Below, piece after piece: positions 1-10,173 of a DNA stretch of 64,000 bases. Numbering within the stretch: the stretch's first letter is position 1; the number at the start of each line of letters is the position of its first letter. The stretch comes from Streptoalloteichus hindustanus. Lineage in GTDB: Bacteria > Actinomycetota > Actinomycetes > Mycobacteriales > Pseudonocardiaceae. The stretch spans positions 94,287 to 158,286 of the forward strand of contig NZ_FQVN01000010.1 of the NCBI RefSeq assembly GCF_900129375.1, in the 5' to 3' direction. The position numbers were made by a program, and so were the translations under genes. Under the pieces are notes generated by a model. The model worked only from the letters and a program-made list of their open reading frames with translations, did no database searches and had not been told where the DNA came from.

Positions 1-736
1 TGATCCGCTCGTCGTTGGCGAGCTCGGGCCGGGTGACCAGGCCGTTGGCGTACGGGTTGCCCTCGGCCTTCTCCACCGCGAGCGCGCTCTTGAGGTCCTG
101 GCCGGCCTGCAGCGCGTAGTTGCCGTTGATGACGGCGGCGTCCACCTCGTCCAGGCTGCGCGGCACCTGGGCCGCCTCCAGCTCGACGATCTGCAGGTTC
201 TTCGGGTTCTTGGTGACGTCGTTCTTGGTGGCGGTCCGCTCGGTGCCCGCCTTGAGCTCCAGGACGCCGCTCTGCGCGAGCAGGGTCAGCGCGCGGGCCT
301 CGTTGGTCGGGTCGTTGGGCACCGCGACCTTGGCGCCGTCGCCGAGCTCGGCCAGCGACTTCACGCCCTTCCTGGAGAACGCCGCGAGCGGCTCCAGGTG
401 GACGGGGCCGACCCACTGCAGCTTCACGCCCTTGTCGGCCTCGAACTTCTCCAGGTAGGGCTTGTGCTGGAAGTAGTTGGCGTCCAGGCTCTTCTCCGCA
501 AGCGACGTGTTCGGCGTCACGTAGTCGGTGATCTCGACGACCTCGAGCTTGAGGCCCTTGTCCTTGGCCAGCTCGTCCTTGACGTAGTTGAGGATCTGGG
601 CGTGCGGCACCGGGCTCGCGCCGACCCGCAGCGGCGCGTCGGGGTTCTTGGCGGCGTCGGAGCCGCCGCCGCAGGCCGCCAGGCCCAGGGTCACGGTGGT
701 GGCCAGCACGGCCGCGGTGAGGGCGCGGAATCGCAT
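1..736 (-). CDS. metQ: Methionine ABC transporter substrate-binding lipoprotein (partial)
   Basis: This is the extracytoplasmic methionine-binding component of a MetNIQ importer, of the NlpA/MetQ family. The ATG at 736 follows an AAAGGA ribosome site and opens a lipoprotein signal peptide with lipobox LAAC, putting the lipidated Cys near residue 22. The mature start RVGASPVPHAQIL and the later DYVTPN and ANYFQH segments are typical of the family. About 245 residues are visible and the C-terminus lies outside the window. It is the last gene of the metN-metI-metQ unit, which sits under a SAM riboswitch. Confidence 0.93.
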   Translation of the reverse strand, partial: MRFRALTAAVLATTVTLGLAACGGGSDAAKNPDAPLRVGASPVPHAQILNYVKDELAKDKGLKLEVVEITDYVTPNTSLAEKSLDANYFQHKPYLEKFEADKGVKLQWVGPVHLEPLAAFSRKGVKSLAELGDGAKVAVPNDPTNEARALTLLAQSGVLELKAGTERTATKNDVTKNPKNLQIVELEAAQVPRSLDEVDAAVINGNYALQAGQDLKSALAVEKAEGNPYANGLVTRPELANDERI

Positions 737-843
737 GGGAGGGTCCTTTCGGGTGCGCGTCGACCCGCCGCCGGGCGTGCGTCGACGCGGGACCGGGCGG
801 CTGCCCGGTTCGTCGGGGTGAGTGTGCGGAGCTGGAGGGAGCG

Positions 844-1527
844 TCAGGCGTTGACGCGCCGGCGTCGGTCGAGCAGTCGGGCGACGCGGTCGAAGCCGAA
901 CTGCACCACGATCACCAGCGCCGCGAGGACCACGATCGACGCGATCATCACGCGGGTGTCGTAGCGCTGGTAGCCGTACCGGATGGCGAGGTCGCCGAGG
1001 CCGCCGGCGCCGACGACGCCGGCCATGGCCGAGTAGCCGACCAGGGCGACCAGGGTGACGCCGATGGCGCCGACCAGGCCGGGCGCCGACTCGCGGAGCA
1101 GCACGCTGTGCACGATCTTCATCCGGCTCGCGCCGGTCGTCACCGCGGCCTCCACGACCGTGGCGTCGACCTCGCGCAGCGCGTTGTCGACCAGCCGGGC
1201 CACGAAGGGCACCGCGCCGACCGTGAGCGGCACGATCGCCGCGTCGGCACCCAGCGTGGTCCCGGAGACGACCTTGGTGAACGGCGAGATCGCCAGCAGC
1301 AGGATGATGAACGGCATCGAGCGGCCGACGTCGACCACGAGGGACAGCAAGCGGTGCAGCAGGCGCTGCGGGCTCAGTCCGCCGGGCGCGGTCACATGGA
1401 GCAGCACCCCGAGCGGGACGCCGAACAGCGCCGCGAACACCGTCGCCACGCCCACCATGTAGATCGTGTCACCGGTCGCCTCCAGCACGAGCTGGAAGAC
1501 CTTGGACCAAGGCGTTTCCGCCTTCAC
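844..1527 (-). CDS. metI: Methionine ABC transporter permease
   Basis: Inner-membrane permease of the MetNIQ D/L-methionine importer, 227 aa, the usual MetI length. It has several hydrophobic helices and a cytoplasmic EAA loop (EAAVTTGAS then LLRESAPGL), which docks on the MetN ATPase. The GTG start at 1527 overlaps the metN stop as GTGA, so translation is probably coupled. A gap of about 107 bases separates it from metQ. Confidence 0.93.
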   Translation of the reverse strand: MKAETPWSKVFQLVLEATGDTIYMVGVATVFAALFGVPLGVLLHVTAPGGLSPQRLLHRLLSLVVDVGRSMPFIILLLAISPFTKVVSGTTLGADAAIVPLTVGAVPFVARLVDNALREVDATVVEAAVTTGASRMKIVHSVLLRESAPGLVGAIGVTLVALVGYSAMAGVVGAGGLGDLAIRYGYQRYDTRVMIASIVVLAALVIVVQFGFDRVARLLDRRRRVNA

Positions 1528-2549
1528 GCAGCTACCTCCTCGCGTGTGGCGCGCTGCACCACACCGCCGTGCTCGGTGATGAAGTCCAGCGCCGCGTCCG
1601 CGCGGTCGCCGGACAGGCCGACGCGGAACCGCGCGACCGGGGTGTCCGCGAGCCGGGTCAGGCCGCCGCCCAGCACCGCGAGCTGCACGCCGAAGCGGGT
1701 GGACGCCTCGGGCAGCAGCGCGCCGACCGCGGCGAAGCCGACCAGCGTGACGTCGGCGATGCGGTCGAACCGGCCGTAGCCCCGCTCACTGTCCACACTG
1801 GACAGTCCAGTGATCTGGTCGGTGGTGGGCAGCAGGGCCGACGCGGTGCGACTCTCCCGCGCCACCAGGTCGAGCACCTTGCCGTGCTCGACGACGCGCC
1901 CCTTCTCCAGGACCGCGACGTCGTCGCAGATCCGCCGCACCACGTCCATGTCGTGGGTCACGATCAGCACGGTGACGCCCAACTCGGCGCGGGCGCGGTC
2001 GAGCACGCCCAGCACCGACGCGGTCGTCTCCGGGTCCAGGGCCGAGGTCGGCTCGTCGGCCAGCAGCACCGAGGGGCTGCCCGCCAGGGCCCTGGCGATC
2101 GCCACGCGCTGCCGCTGACCACCGGAGAGCTGGTCCGGGTACGCGCCGGCCTTGTCGGCCAGGCCGACCAGGTCGAGCAGCTCCAGCACCCGGGCGCGGC
2201 GCTGCAACCGGGCCGCGCCGGCCGACTCCAGCGGGAGCGCGACGTTGCCAGCGGCTGTGCGTTGCCGCAACAGTGAATCCCCTTGTGGCACAACACCAAT
2301 CCGGCGCCGCGCGGCCCGCAGGGCGGCGCCGCCGAGGCTGACCAGGTCGGTGCCGTCGACCCGGATCGCCCCGGAGTCCGGCTTCTCCAGCAACGCGACG
2401 CACCGCGCGAGGGTCGACTTGCCAGCACCGCTCTGACCCACGACGCCGCACACGGTGCCCTGCGGCACCTCCAGCGAGACGCCGTCCAGCGCGACGAGGG
2501 TCTCGCCGCGTCCTCGGAAGGTCTTGACCAGGTTCTCGACAGTGATCAC
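1524..2549 (-). CDS. metN: Methionine ABC transporter ATP-binding protein
   Basis: ATPase subunit of the methionine importer, 341 aa. Walker A GQSGAGKST lies at residues 38-46, the signature is LSGGQ, Walker B is VLLADEP, and the switch His is in IVTHD. The last ~80 residues (RFGVQLAVLGGGLTRLADTPVARFRV onward) form an NIL/ACT-like domain, which in MetN binds methionine and gives trans-inhibition. It is the first gene of the operon, with a SAM-I riboswitch about 200 bases upstream. The order metN-metI-metQ is canonical. Confidence 0.95.
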   Translation of the reverse strand: MITVENLVKTFRGRGETLVALDGVSLEVPQGTVCGVVGQSGAGKSTLARCVALLEKPDSGAIRVDGTDLVSLGGAALRAARRRIGVVPQGDSLLRQRTAAGNVALPLESAGAARLQRRARVLELLDLVGLADKAGAYPDQLSGGQRQRVAIARALAGSPSVLLADEPTSALDPETTASVLGVLDRARAELGVTVLIVTHDMDVVRRICDDVAVLEKGRVVEHGKVLDLVARESRTASALLPTTDQITGLSSVDSERGYGRFDRIADVTLVGFAAVGALLPEASTRFGVQLAVLGGGLTRLADTPVARFRVGLSGDRADAALDFITEHGGVVQRATREEVAA

Positions 2550-2687
2550 GTCAACTCCAGGGCAGCACGCGACCGGGCGCCTCCGCCGCGCGGCCGGCGG
2601 GTACGGCGGCGCGGAGGCGTCCGATGGGGACTCAGGAAGGGGAAATGCGCTGGATCAGGCGTCGGCGCGGCGACAGCCGGACGCGGT

Positions 2688-2718
2688 GCGTCGGCACTGG
2701 TCGACCACACGCCGACGC
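2688..2718 (-). terminator. Hairpin between SAM riboswitch and metN (candidate expression platform)
   Basis: Perfect 8-bp inverted repeat (GCGTCGGC and GCCGACGC) with a 15-nt loop, about 30 bases downstream of the SAM aptamer on the metN strand. There is no T tract, so it could act as an attenuator of the actinobacterial kind or as an RNA-folding switch. The position suggests a role in riboswitch read-out; function is inferred. Confidence 0.5.
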
Positions 2719-2748
2719 GTGAGCATTCGTTGACGAGGCATCTCGGCT

Positions 2749-2832
2749 CCATCGCTCCTGGCGTTAGCACCTGCCCCCGAGGGGTGGTTGCTGCGGCGTC
2801 AACGAGCCAGGTCTCTCGGCCGCTCGGGATGG
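2749..2832 (-). promoter_or_regulatory. SAM-I (S-box) riboswitch upstream of metN
   Basis: On the minus strand the conserved S-box core is readable: CCGAGAGACCTGGCTCG, then TTGACGCCGCAGCAACC, then a CCCCTCGGGGG hairpin, then CAGGTGCTAACGCCAGG. The outer stem P1 is closed by CCATC (2828-2832) and GATGG (2749-2753). This matches the SAM-I family (GAGAGA in the J region, GCAACC and GGTGCTAA hallmarks). High SAM is expected to lower metNIQ expression. Confidence 0.88.
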
Positions 2833-3208
2833 ATTGCCCGGACAGTAGACAGCACGCGTCCCACGAATGGCAAGCCCAGGGCCGTCCCAGGACGTGGATC
2901 GTTCGCCACATCACACCCGCGGCCGAACGCATCCCGTGGTATCGCACCACTCGGTGATCGCACAATCACTCGACGTGCGGTTCCCCGGCGAGGGTTGTCG
3001 TGCCGTCCCGGCCCCGGGCTCAAGCCGCGCCGGGCACGACTCCCGCCGCCCGCGCTCTCGCCGAGAGGCAGACCACAGGCCGACGCCGTGCGTGCGTCGT
3101 TCGTCGCCTACAGGCCTTGGTAAGGGGGACCCCCCACTTCCAACATCCCATCCGGGGCCGACAGAAACCGGCCGGCGAGGGTCGCCCAGCGGGGCGAAAC
3201 ACGCGGAA
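2833..3208. other. Non-coding stretch between metN leader and rsmA terminator
   Basis: No credible gene on either strand. The part next to 2832 should hold the metN promoter, but I cannot place a -10/-35 with confidence. The only distinct item is the GCCTACAG element at 3106-3146, a near-copy of one at 12480-12520. Confidence 0.5.
3106..3146. repeat. GCCTACAG/GGGGGACCCCC intergenic element, copy 1
   Basis: Sequence of the form GCCTACAGG-CCTTGGTA-AGGGGGACCCCCC-ACTTCCAACAT. It aligns along about 40 bases with 12480-12520 and contains a short G5/C5 inverted repeat. Both copies lie just past the 3' ends of genes. Function is unknown. Confidence 0.5.
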
Positions 3209-3274
3209 AGGCCCCGAGCGGGTGGTGGCCACCCCGGACCAGCTAGATCCTTGAGGTGGCCGCGCTCGGGGCCT
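3209..3274 (-). terminator. Terminator of rsmA
   Basis: Inverted repeat AGGCCCCGAGCG (3209-3220) and CGCTCGGGGCCT (3263-3274), with a nested GGTGGCC/GGCCACC arm inside. On the minus strand the stem ends in CCTTTCC. It lies about 60 bases downstream of the rsmA stop. Confidence 0.65.
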
Positions 3275-3336
3275 CGTCGGGCTGTGCAGACGGCGCCGGC
3301 ACATTGTCCAGCGCCATCGCTGGAAGCGAACCAGGG

Positions 3337-4221
3337 CTACAGCGTGGCCGCGACCTCGGCGATCCGCGCGAAGTCCCCGATCCCCAACTGCTCGCCCCGC
3401 GTGGAGGGGTCGACGCCCGCCGCGCGGAGCACCGCCTCGGCGCGGACGGCGGAGCCGGCCCAGCCGGCGAGGGCGGCGCGCAGGGTCTTGCGCCGCTGCG
3501 CGAAGGCGGCGTCGACGACCGCGAACACCGCGTCCCGGTTCACGGACGACGGCGGTTCCCGCCGGGTGAGCGCCACCAGTCCGGAGTCCACGTTCGGCAC
3601 CGGCCAGAAGACGCTGCGCGGCACCGGGCCCGCGCGCCGCACGTCGGCGTACCAGGCTGCTTTGGCACTGGGCACGCCGTAGGTCCGGCTGCCGGGCGGC
3701 GCGGCCAACCGGTCGGCCACCTCGGCCTGCACCATCACCAGGCCGTGCCGCAGCGTCGGCAGCTCCGCCAACAGGTGCAGCACCACCGGCACGGCCACGT
3801 TGTACGGGAGGTTCGCGACCAGGGAGGTGGGCTCGGGCGCGCCGATCCGCTCGGCGCTGACCCGCATGGCGTCGGCCGGCACGACACGCAGCCGGTCGGC
3901 CAGCTCGGGCGCGCGCTCCCGCGCGGTGCGCGGCAGCCGCTCGGCGAGCACGGGGTCGATCTCCACCGCGACGACGGCGCGGCAGGCGGGCAGCAGGGCC
4001 AGCGTCAGCGAGCCGAGGCCGGGCCCGACCTCCAACGCCACGTCGTCGGGCCGCAGCTCGGCCGCGGCCACGATGCGACGCACCGTGTTGGTGTCGTGCA
4101 CGAAGTTCTGCCCCAGCTTCTTGGTGGGGCGCACTCCCAGCTCCTCGGCGAGCTGGCGGACGTCGGCCGGGCCGAGGAGCTGACTGCTCCCCGGCCCGGC
4201 CGGTGTGAGGTCTTCTGCCAC
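3337..4221 (-). CDS. rsmA: 16S rRNA (adenine1518-N6/adenine1519-N6)-dimethyltransferase
   Basis: KsgA/RsmA dimethylates two adjacent adenines in helix 45 of 16S rRNA during 30S maturation. Motif I is [11 protein letters not shown] and motif IV is the diagnostic NLPYN. The KKLGQNF segment near the N-terminus is also family-specific. I place the start at GTG 4221 (VAEDLTP), giving 294 aa, because the longer frame would run into the preceding rpfB gene. It follows rpfB by 10 bases, the usual actinobacterial order tatD-rpfB-ksgA. Loss of KsgA is classically linked to kasugamycin resistance. Confidence 0.93.
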   Translation of the reverse strand: MAEDLTPAGPGSSQLLGPADVRQLAEELGVRPTKKLGQNFVHDTNTVRRIVAAAELRPDDVALEVGPGLGSLTLALLPACRAVVAVEIDPVLAERLPRTARERAPELADRLRVVPADAMRVSAERIGAPEPTSLVANLPYNVAVPVVLHLLAELPTLRHGLVMVQAEVADRLAAPPGSRTYGVPSAKAAWYADVRRAGPVPRSVFWPVPNVDSGLVALTRREPPSSVNRDAVFAVVDAAFAQRRKTLRAALAGWAGSAVRAEAVLRAAGVDPSTRGEQLGIGDFARIAEVAATL

Positions 4222-4231
4222 GGGAGAGAAA

Positions 4232-5533
<1,302 letters not shown>

Positions 5534-5628
5534 CTAACGGAAGATCGCGTTCAGAACAATGTCGCCGGAACCCCTTTTTGGATCAAACACTGAACGTGGA
5601 GAGGAGCTCCGGCGCTAACCACGTTGCG

Positions 5629-6462
5629 TCACAAAGAAGGGATCTCGGCGAGTCGGAAAACGCGCTCGGCCGTCGCCGTGACGGCTGAGACCAACCCAAC
5701 AAGGTCATCCCCGCGCAGCGCGGCGAGATCACGCAACGTGTACGGCACGCAGTACGGCTCGTTGGGCCGTCCCCGGAACGGATGGGGCGTGAGGAACGGG
5801 GCGTCGGTCTCCACCAGCATCTGGTCCGGTGGCGTCAGCCGGGCGGCCTCCCGCAGCGCGCCCGCGTTGCGGAAGGTCACCGTGCCCGCGAAGGACAGCA
5901 CGTACCCCGCGTCGAGGCAGCGGCGGGCGAAGTCGGCGTCGCCGGAGAAGCAGTGGAAGACCACCGTGTCCGGGGCTCCCTCCTCGGCCAGGATCCGCAG
6001 GACGTCCTCGTGCGCGTCCCGGTCGTGGATCATCAACGGCTTGCCGACCCGCTTGGCGAGGTCGATGTGCCAGCGGAACGCCTCGTGCTGGGCGTGCGGC
6101 GGCGAGTAGTCCCAGTAGTAGTCCAGGCCGGTCTCGCCGATCGCGACGACGCGCGGCTGGCGCGCCAGCTCCTCCAGCGTCGCGCGGTCCCGGTCGTCGA
6201 AGTTCGCGGTCCGGGTGGGGTGCAGGGCGACGGCGGCGAACACGCGGTCGTCCCAGGTGGCGGCGCGGGCCGCCCACCGGGCCGAGTCCAGGTCGTCGGC
6301 GACGGTGACCACGCGCGTGACGCCGACGGCCGCGGCGCGGTCGACCGCGGCGGTGACGTCGGCGGCGTCCGCGCAGCCGATGGCGTCCAGGTGGGTGTGC
6401 GCGTCAACCGCCGGCGCCGGAAGGGGTTCCGGTGCGGGCGGGCGCTCTCCGTTACGCGCCAA
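5629..6462 (-). CDS. tatD: TatD-family 3'-5' DNase / metal-dependent hydrolase
   Basis: A 277-aa TIM-barrel hydrolase of the TatD family. Metal ligands are visible in order: DAHTHLD, IGETGLDYYW, MIHDRDA, HCFSG and VETDAPFL. Family members are Mg-dependent exonucleases with possible roles in DNA repair or turnover. Placed between metG and rpfB as in mycobacteria (Rv1008). About 96 bases separate it from metG, a gap that holds a strong 20-bp inverted repeat. Confidence 0.92.
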   Translation of the reverse strand: MARNGERPPAPEPLPAPAVDAHTHLDAIGCADAADVTAAVDRAAAVGVTRVVTVADDLDSARWAARAATWDDRVFAAVALHPTRTANFDDRDRATLEELARQPRVVAIGETGLDYYWDYSPPHAQHEAFRWHIDLAKRVGKPLMIHDRDAHEDVLRILAEEGAPDTVVFHCFSGDADFARRCLDAGYVLSFAGTVTFRNAGALREAARLTPPDQMLVETDAPFLTPHPFRGRPNEPYCVPYTLRDLAALRGDDLVGLVSAVTATAERVFRLAEIPSL

Positions 6463-6487
6463 GGAGTTCCCCTCAGTCCACAGTGGT

Positions 6488-6552
6488 CCGTCGTGTCCAC
6501 GGTGGACGGACCGGGCGCCGGGCGCGCCGTCTGTCCACCGTGGACACGACGG
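6488..6552. repeat. Perfect 20-bp inverted repeat between metG and tatD
   Basis: Arms 6488-6507 and 6533-6552 are exact reverse complements (CCGTCGTGTCCACGGTGGAC), with a 25-nt loop. Each arm itself contains a TCCACSGTGGA palindrome. On the minus strand it lies between the metG stop and the tatD start, so it could be a terminator or attenuator, or a binding site for a dimeric protein. Confidence 0.75.
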
Positions 6553-6558
6553 TGGGTT

Positions 6559-8349
6559 TCACTGGATGGCGGCCCACTCCGGCCCGGTCTCGCCGAGCGC
6601 GGGGTCGAGCTTGGCGAACAGCGGCGCCGGCTTGGCCAGCGGCCGACCGACCTCGATCGGCCGGGACTCCCACCGCGCCTGCTCGGCGGCGTAGTCGCCG
6701 GAGAGCACGGGGTAGGCGGAGCCGGCCACGTCCAGGTCGTCGACCTCGCGGATCTCCGGCTGCGCCGCCCAGACGCCCGTACCGCCCAGCAGCTCGTGCA
6801 CCTTCTGCGCCGAGTGCGGCAGGAACGGCGTGAGCAGCGTGTTCACGTCGCTGACGACCTGCAACGCGGTGTGCAGGATCGTGTCCCGCCGCTCCGGGTC
6901 GTCCTTGCGCTTCCACGGCTCCTGGTCGGACAGGTAGCGGTTGGCCGCGCCGACGACCCGCATCGCCTCGCCGATCGCCGCCTTGAGGCGGGACCGCCGC
7001 AGGTGGTCGCCCACCACGTCGAAAGCGTTGCGCGCCAACGCCTTCAGCTCCTCGTCGGCCTGCTGCGGGGCGCTGGGCCTCGGGATGGCGCCGACGTTCT
7101 TGTGCGCCATCGAGATCGACCGGTTGACCAGGTTGCCCCACTCGTTCGCCAGCTCGAAGTTGATCCGGCGGACGAACTCCTCCCAGGTGAAGTCGGTGTC
7201 CTGGTTCTCGGGGCCGGCGACCGAGATGAAGTAGCGCAGGGTGTCCGGGCCGAACTCGCGGAGGAAGTCGGTGACGTAGATGACCGTGCCCCGCGAGGTG
7301 GAGAACTTCGAGCCGCTCATGGTGAGGAACTCGCTGGAGACGACCTCGGTCGGCAGGTTCAGCTCGCCGAAGGAGCCCGGCCGCCCGTCGCGGTCGCCGC
7401 GGCCGTTGTGCCCGAGCAGCAGCGAGGGCCAGATCAGCGAGTGGAAGACGATGTTGTCCTTGCCCATGAAGTAGTACGCCTGGGCGTCCCGCTCGGTCCA
7501 CCACGCCTTCCAGGCGTCGGCGTCGCCGCTGCGCCGCGCCCACTCCACCGAGGCCGACAGGTAGCCGACGACGGCGTCGAACCACACGTAGAACCGCTTC
7601 AGGGGCTGGTCGCGCCAGCCGTCCAGCGGGATCGGCACACCCCAGTCGAGGTCGCGGGTGATCGCGCGGGGCTGGAGGTCGCCGAGCAGGTTCTGGCTGA
7701 ACTTGAGCACGTTGGGGCGCCACTGGGTGCGGGTGGACAGCCACTCGCCCAGCGACTCGGCGAACGCCGGCAGGTCGAGGAACAGGTGCTCGGTCTCGAC
7801 AAACGCCGGCTTCTCGCCGTTGATCCGCGACTTCGGGTTGATCAGGTCGGCCGGGTCGAGCTGGTTGCCGCAGTTGTCGCACTGGTCGCCCCGCGCGCCG
7901 TCGTACCCGCAGATCGGGCAGGTGCCCTCGATGTAGCGGTCCGGCAGCGTGCGGCCGGTGGACGGGCTGATCGCGCCCTTGGTGACCTTGGGGATCACGT
8001 ACCCGTTGCGGTGCAGCGCCAGGAACAGCTCCTGCACCACCTTGTAGTGGTTCCCGGTGACGGTGCGCGTGAACAGGTCGTAGGACAGGCCGAGGCCGCG
8101 CAGGTCCTCGACGATCACCCGGTTGTACTTGTCGGCGGTCTCCCTGGCCGTGCGGCCCTCCTTGTCCGCCTGCACCAGGATCGGGGTGCCGTGCTCGTCG
8201 GTCCCCGAGATCATGAGCACCCGGTTGCCCGACATTCGCTGGAAGCGGGAGAACACGTCGGACGGAACGCCGAACCCGGACACGTGCCCGATGTGCCGCG
8301 GGCCGTTGGCGTACGGCCAGGCCACCGCGGTGAGGACATGGGTGCTCAT
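6559..8349 (-). CDS. metG: Methionyl-tRNA synthetase
   Basis: Charges tRNA-Met. 596 aa, class I synthetase. The HIGH-like motif is [11 protein letters not shown] near the N-terminus. The zinc-knuckle insertion is [18 protein letters not shown], a four-cysteine type. The KMSKS-like loop is MSGSKFSTS. No C-terminal tRNA-binding (EMAP) extension is present. Start at ATG 8349. Divergent from the PadR gene at 8430. Confidence 0.96.
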   Translation of the reverse strand: MSTHVLTAVAWPYANGPRHIGHVSGFGVPSDVFSRFQRMSGNRVLMISGTDEHGTPILVQADKEGRTARETADKYNRVIVEDLRGLGLSYDLFTRTVTGNHYKVVQELFLALHRNGYVIPKVTKGAISPSTGRTLPDRYIEGTCPICGYDGARGDQCDNCGNQLDPADLINPKSRINGEKPAFVETEHLFLDLPAFAESLGEWLSTRTQWRPNVLKFSQNLLGDLQPRAITRDLDWGVPIPLDGWRDQPLKRFYVWFDAVVGYLSASVEWARRSGDADAWKAWWTERDAQAYYFMGKDNIVFHSLIWPSLLLGHNGRGDRDGRPGSFGELNLPTEVVSSEFLTMSGSKFSTSRGTVIYVTDFLREFGPDTLRYFISVAGPENQDTDFTWEEFVRRINFELANEWGNLVNRSISMAHKNVGAIPRPSAPQQADEELKALARNAFDVVGDHLRRSRLKAAIGEAMRVVGAANRYLSDQEPWKRKDDPERRDTILHTALQVVSDVNTLLTPFLPHSAQKVHELLGGTGVWAAQPEIREVDDLDVAGSAYPVLSGDYAAEQARWESRPIEVGRPLAKPAPLFAKLDPALGETGPEWAAIQ

Positions 8350-8429
8350 GTCCGCCTAGCCTACGGTCGACCGACCCGCCCACCCGACCGGGTTGTCGGG
8401 TCCCGGGTGGTGGGGAGGAGGCGCTGGCG

Positions 8430-9002
8430 ATGTCGGCGACCAGGCTGCTGGTGCTGGGCGTGGTGCGCATGGCCGGCAGGGCGCATGGCTACCAGGTGCG
8501 GCGGGAGCTGCTGACCTGGGGCGCCGACAGCTGGGCCAACACCAAGCCGGGGTCGATCTACCACGCGCTGCGCAAGGCCACCAGGGACGGCCTGCTCGCC
8601 GCCGACGAGCCGGAGGCAGGCGAGGGCGGGCCGGAGCGCACCGTCTACCGGCTCACCGACGACGGCGAGACCGAGTTCCAGCTCCTGCTGCGCCGCGCCC
8701 TGAGCGAGGCCGGCGACGGCTACGCGCTCAGCGCGGGACTGTCGATGCTGCCGGCGTTGCGCCGCGAGGACGCGGTCACGCTGCTGACACTGCGGGTGGA
8801 CCAGCTCCGGGCCTCGCTGGCCCGCCTGACGAGCTGGAGCGTGACCGACGTGGGGAAGCCGGAGCACGTGCGTGAGCACGTGCTGCTGTGGACGGCCCAG
8901 GTCAACGCCGAGGTGGAGTGGGCGCTCGGCCTCGTCGACCGACTCCGCGCTGGGGACTACCGCATGGCCGGCGAGGACGAGGACCGGGACGGCGAGGCCT
9001 GA
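8430..9002 (+). CDS. PadR-family transcriptional regulator
   Basis: 190-aa regulator with an N-terminal winged helix of the PadR type (LLVLGVVRMAGRAHGYQVRREL, then SIYHALRKATRDGLL and the wing ERTVYRLTDDGETEF). A C-terminal helical dimerisation region of the Vir family follows. An AGGAGG-like site precedes ATG 8430. The gene is followed by an ABC-2 exporter after a 205-base gap full of palindromes. PadR proteins often repress such exporters and lift on binding the drug, so this is probably the local regulator. That pairing is inferred from position. Confidence 0.88.
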   Translation: MSATRLLVLGVVRMAGRAHGYQVRRELLTWGADSWANTKPGSIYHALRKATRDGLLAADEPEAGEGGPERTVYRLTDDGETEFQLLLRRALSEAGDGYALSAGLSMLPALRREDAVTLLTLRVDQLRASLARLTSWSVTDVGKPEHVREHVLLWTAQVNAEVEWALGLVDRLRAGDYRMAGEDEDRDGEA

Positions 9003-9039
9003 CCGGGCTGACCCGCTCAGCCGCGGAGGAGTTCGCCTT

Positions 9040-9090
9040 TCGTATGCGATATCGCTTCGACCCTCCATAGGGGTCGTAGATCGTATACGA
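9040..9090. promoter_or_regulatory. CGTATxCGAT inverted repeat upstream of exporter (operator candidate)
   Basis: TTTCGTATGCGATATCGC faces GATCGTATACGAAAT across a short spacer. TCGTATACGA is itself palindromic. TATCG-rich palindromes are common PadR sites, so autoregulation by the PadR protein is plausible but untested. Confidence 0.4.
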
Positions 9091-9097
9091 AATACCA

Positions 9098-9165
9098 TCT
9101 AGTCAAACTTGACTACCAGTCGCGTCGAAGGCCATGCTGCCCACCGGTAGTCAAGTTTGACTTCT
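9098..9165. promoter_or_regulatory. Paired AGTCAA-N2-TTGACT palindromes upstream of exporter
   Basis: Two palindromic sites, AGTCAAACTTGACT and its exact reverse complement AGTCAAGTTTGACT, each flanked by TACC/GGTA, form a larger inverted repeat with about 30 bases between. They lie directly ahead of the exporter ATPase start at 9208. They probably bind a dimeric repressor, and the TTGACT half may overlap a -35 element. Confidence 0.55.
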
Positions 9166-9207
9166 GAGCAGACCTCGTTCCTCCTCTCCCTCCCAGGGGG
9201 TTGTCAC

Positions 9208-10173
9208 GTGATCCACGTGCGCGGGCTCGCCCGCCGCTTCCAGACCCGCCGCGCGACCGTCGACGCGGTCCGCGGCGTCGACCTCGACGTCGCCGCCGGC
9301 GAGATCGTCGGATTCCTCGGCCCGAACGGGGCCGGCAAGACCACGACGTTGCGCATGCTCACCACGCTGCTCGAACCCTCCGCCGGCTCCGCCGAGGTCG
9401 CCGGCCACGACCTGCGCCGCGAACCGGCCGCGGTGCGCCGCCGGATCGGGTACGTCGCCCAGGGCGGCGGCTGCTCGCCGCAGGGCCGGGTCCGCGAGGA
9501 GCTGGTCCTCCAGGCCCGCCTGCACCGGCTCGACCGCGACCGCGCCCGCCGGCGGGTCGACGAGCTGATGGACCGGTTCGCCCTCGGCGACCTGGCCGAC
9601 CGGACGACCGCCACCCTCTCCGGCGGGCAGCGCCGGCGCCTGGACCTCGCCATCGGCCTGGTCCACGACCCGGCGGTGCTGTTCCTCGACGAGCCCACCG
9701 CCGCGCTGGACCCCCAGAGCCGCGCCCACGTGTGGGACCACGTCCGCGCGCTCAACGCCGACCACCACGCCACGGTCTTCCTGACCACCCACTACCTCGA
9801 CGAGGCCGACGCGCTGTGCGACCGCGTCCTGGTGATCGACCACGGGCGGATCGTGGCCGCCGGCACTCCCGCCGAGCTGAAGCGGCAGGTCTCCGGGGAC
9901 GTGGTCGAGGTCGCCGGGCCCCGGCTCGCCGCCCTGGCGGAGATCGCCGGGCGGCTGCGGGGAGCGCGGGACGTGGCGACCACCGCGGACAGCGTCCGCT
10001 TCCGGGTGCCCCGGGGCGACACGGCGCTGCCCGAGCTGATGCGCGCGCTGGACCAGGCGTCCGTGCCGCTCACCTCCGTCCAGGTGCACCATCCCACGCT
10101 GGACGACGTCTTCCTGGCCGTGACCGGCCGTTCGCTCCGCGACGACGCCCCGGAGGCAACCCGTGCCGCGTGA
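9208..10173 (+). CDS. ABC-2 exporter ATP-binding protein (DrrA family)
   Basis: 321-aa ATPase. Walker A is GPNGAGKTT, the signature LSGGQ (LSGGQRRRLDLAIGL), Walker B AVLFLDEPT, and the switch His is in LTTHYLDEADAL. The YLDEADALCDRVLVIDHGRI run and the C-terminal regulatory extension are typical of DrrA-type drug exporters. The start is taken at GTG 9208 (VIHVRGLARRF), preceded by AGGGGG. It overlaps the permease gene by 11 bases. Probable role is efflux of a drug or lipid; the substrate cannot be read from sequence. Confidence 0.9.
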   Translation: MIHVRGLARRFQTRRATVDAVRGVDLDVAAGEIVGFLGPNGAGKTTTLRMLTTLLEPSAGSAEVAGHDLRREPAAVRRRIGYVAQGGGCSPQGRVREELVLQARLHRLDRDRARRRVDELMDRFALGDLADRTTATLSGGQRRRLDLAIGLVHDPAVLFLDEPTAALDPQSRAHVWDHVRALNADHHATVFLTTHYLDEADALCDRVLVIDHGRIVAAGTPAELKRQVSGDVVEVAGPRLAALAEIAGRLRGARDVATTADSVRFRVPRGDTALPELMRALDQASVPLTSVQVHHPTLDDVFLAVTGRSLRDDAPEATRAA

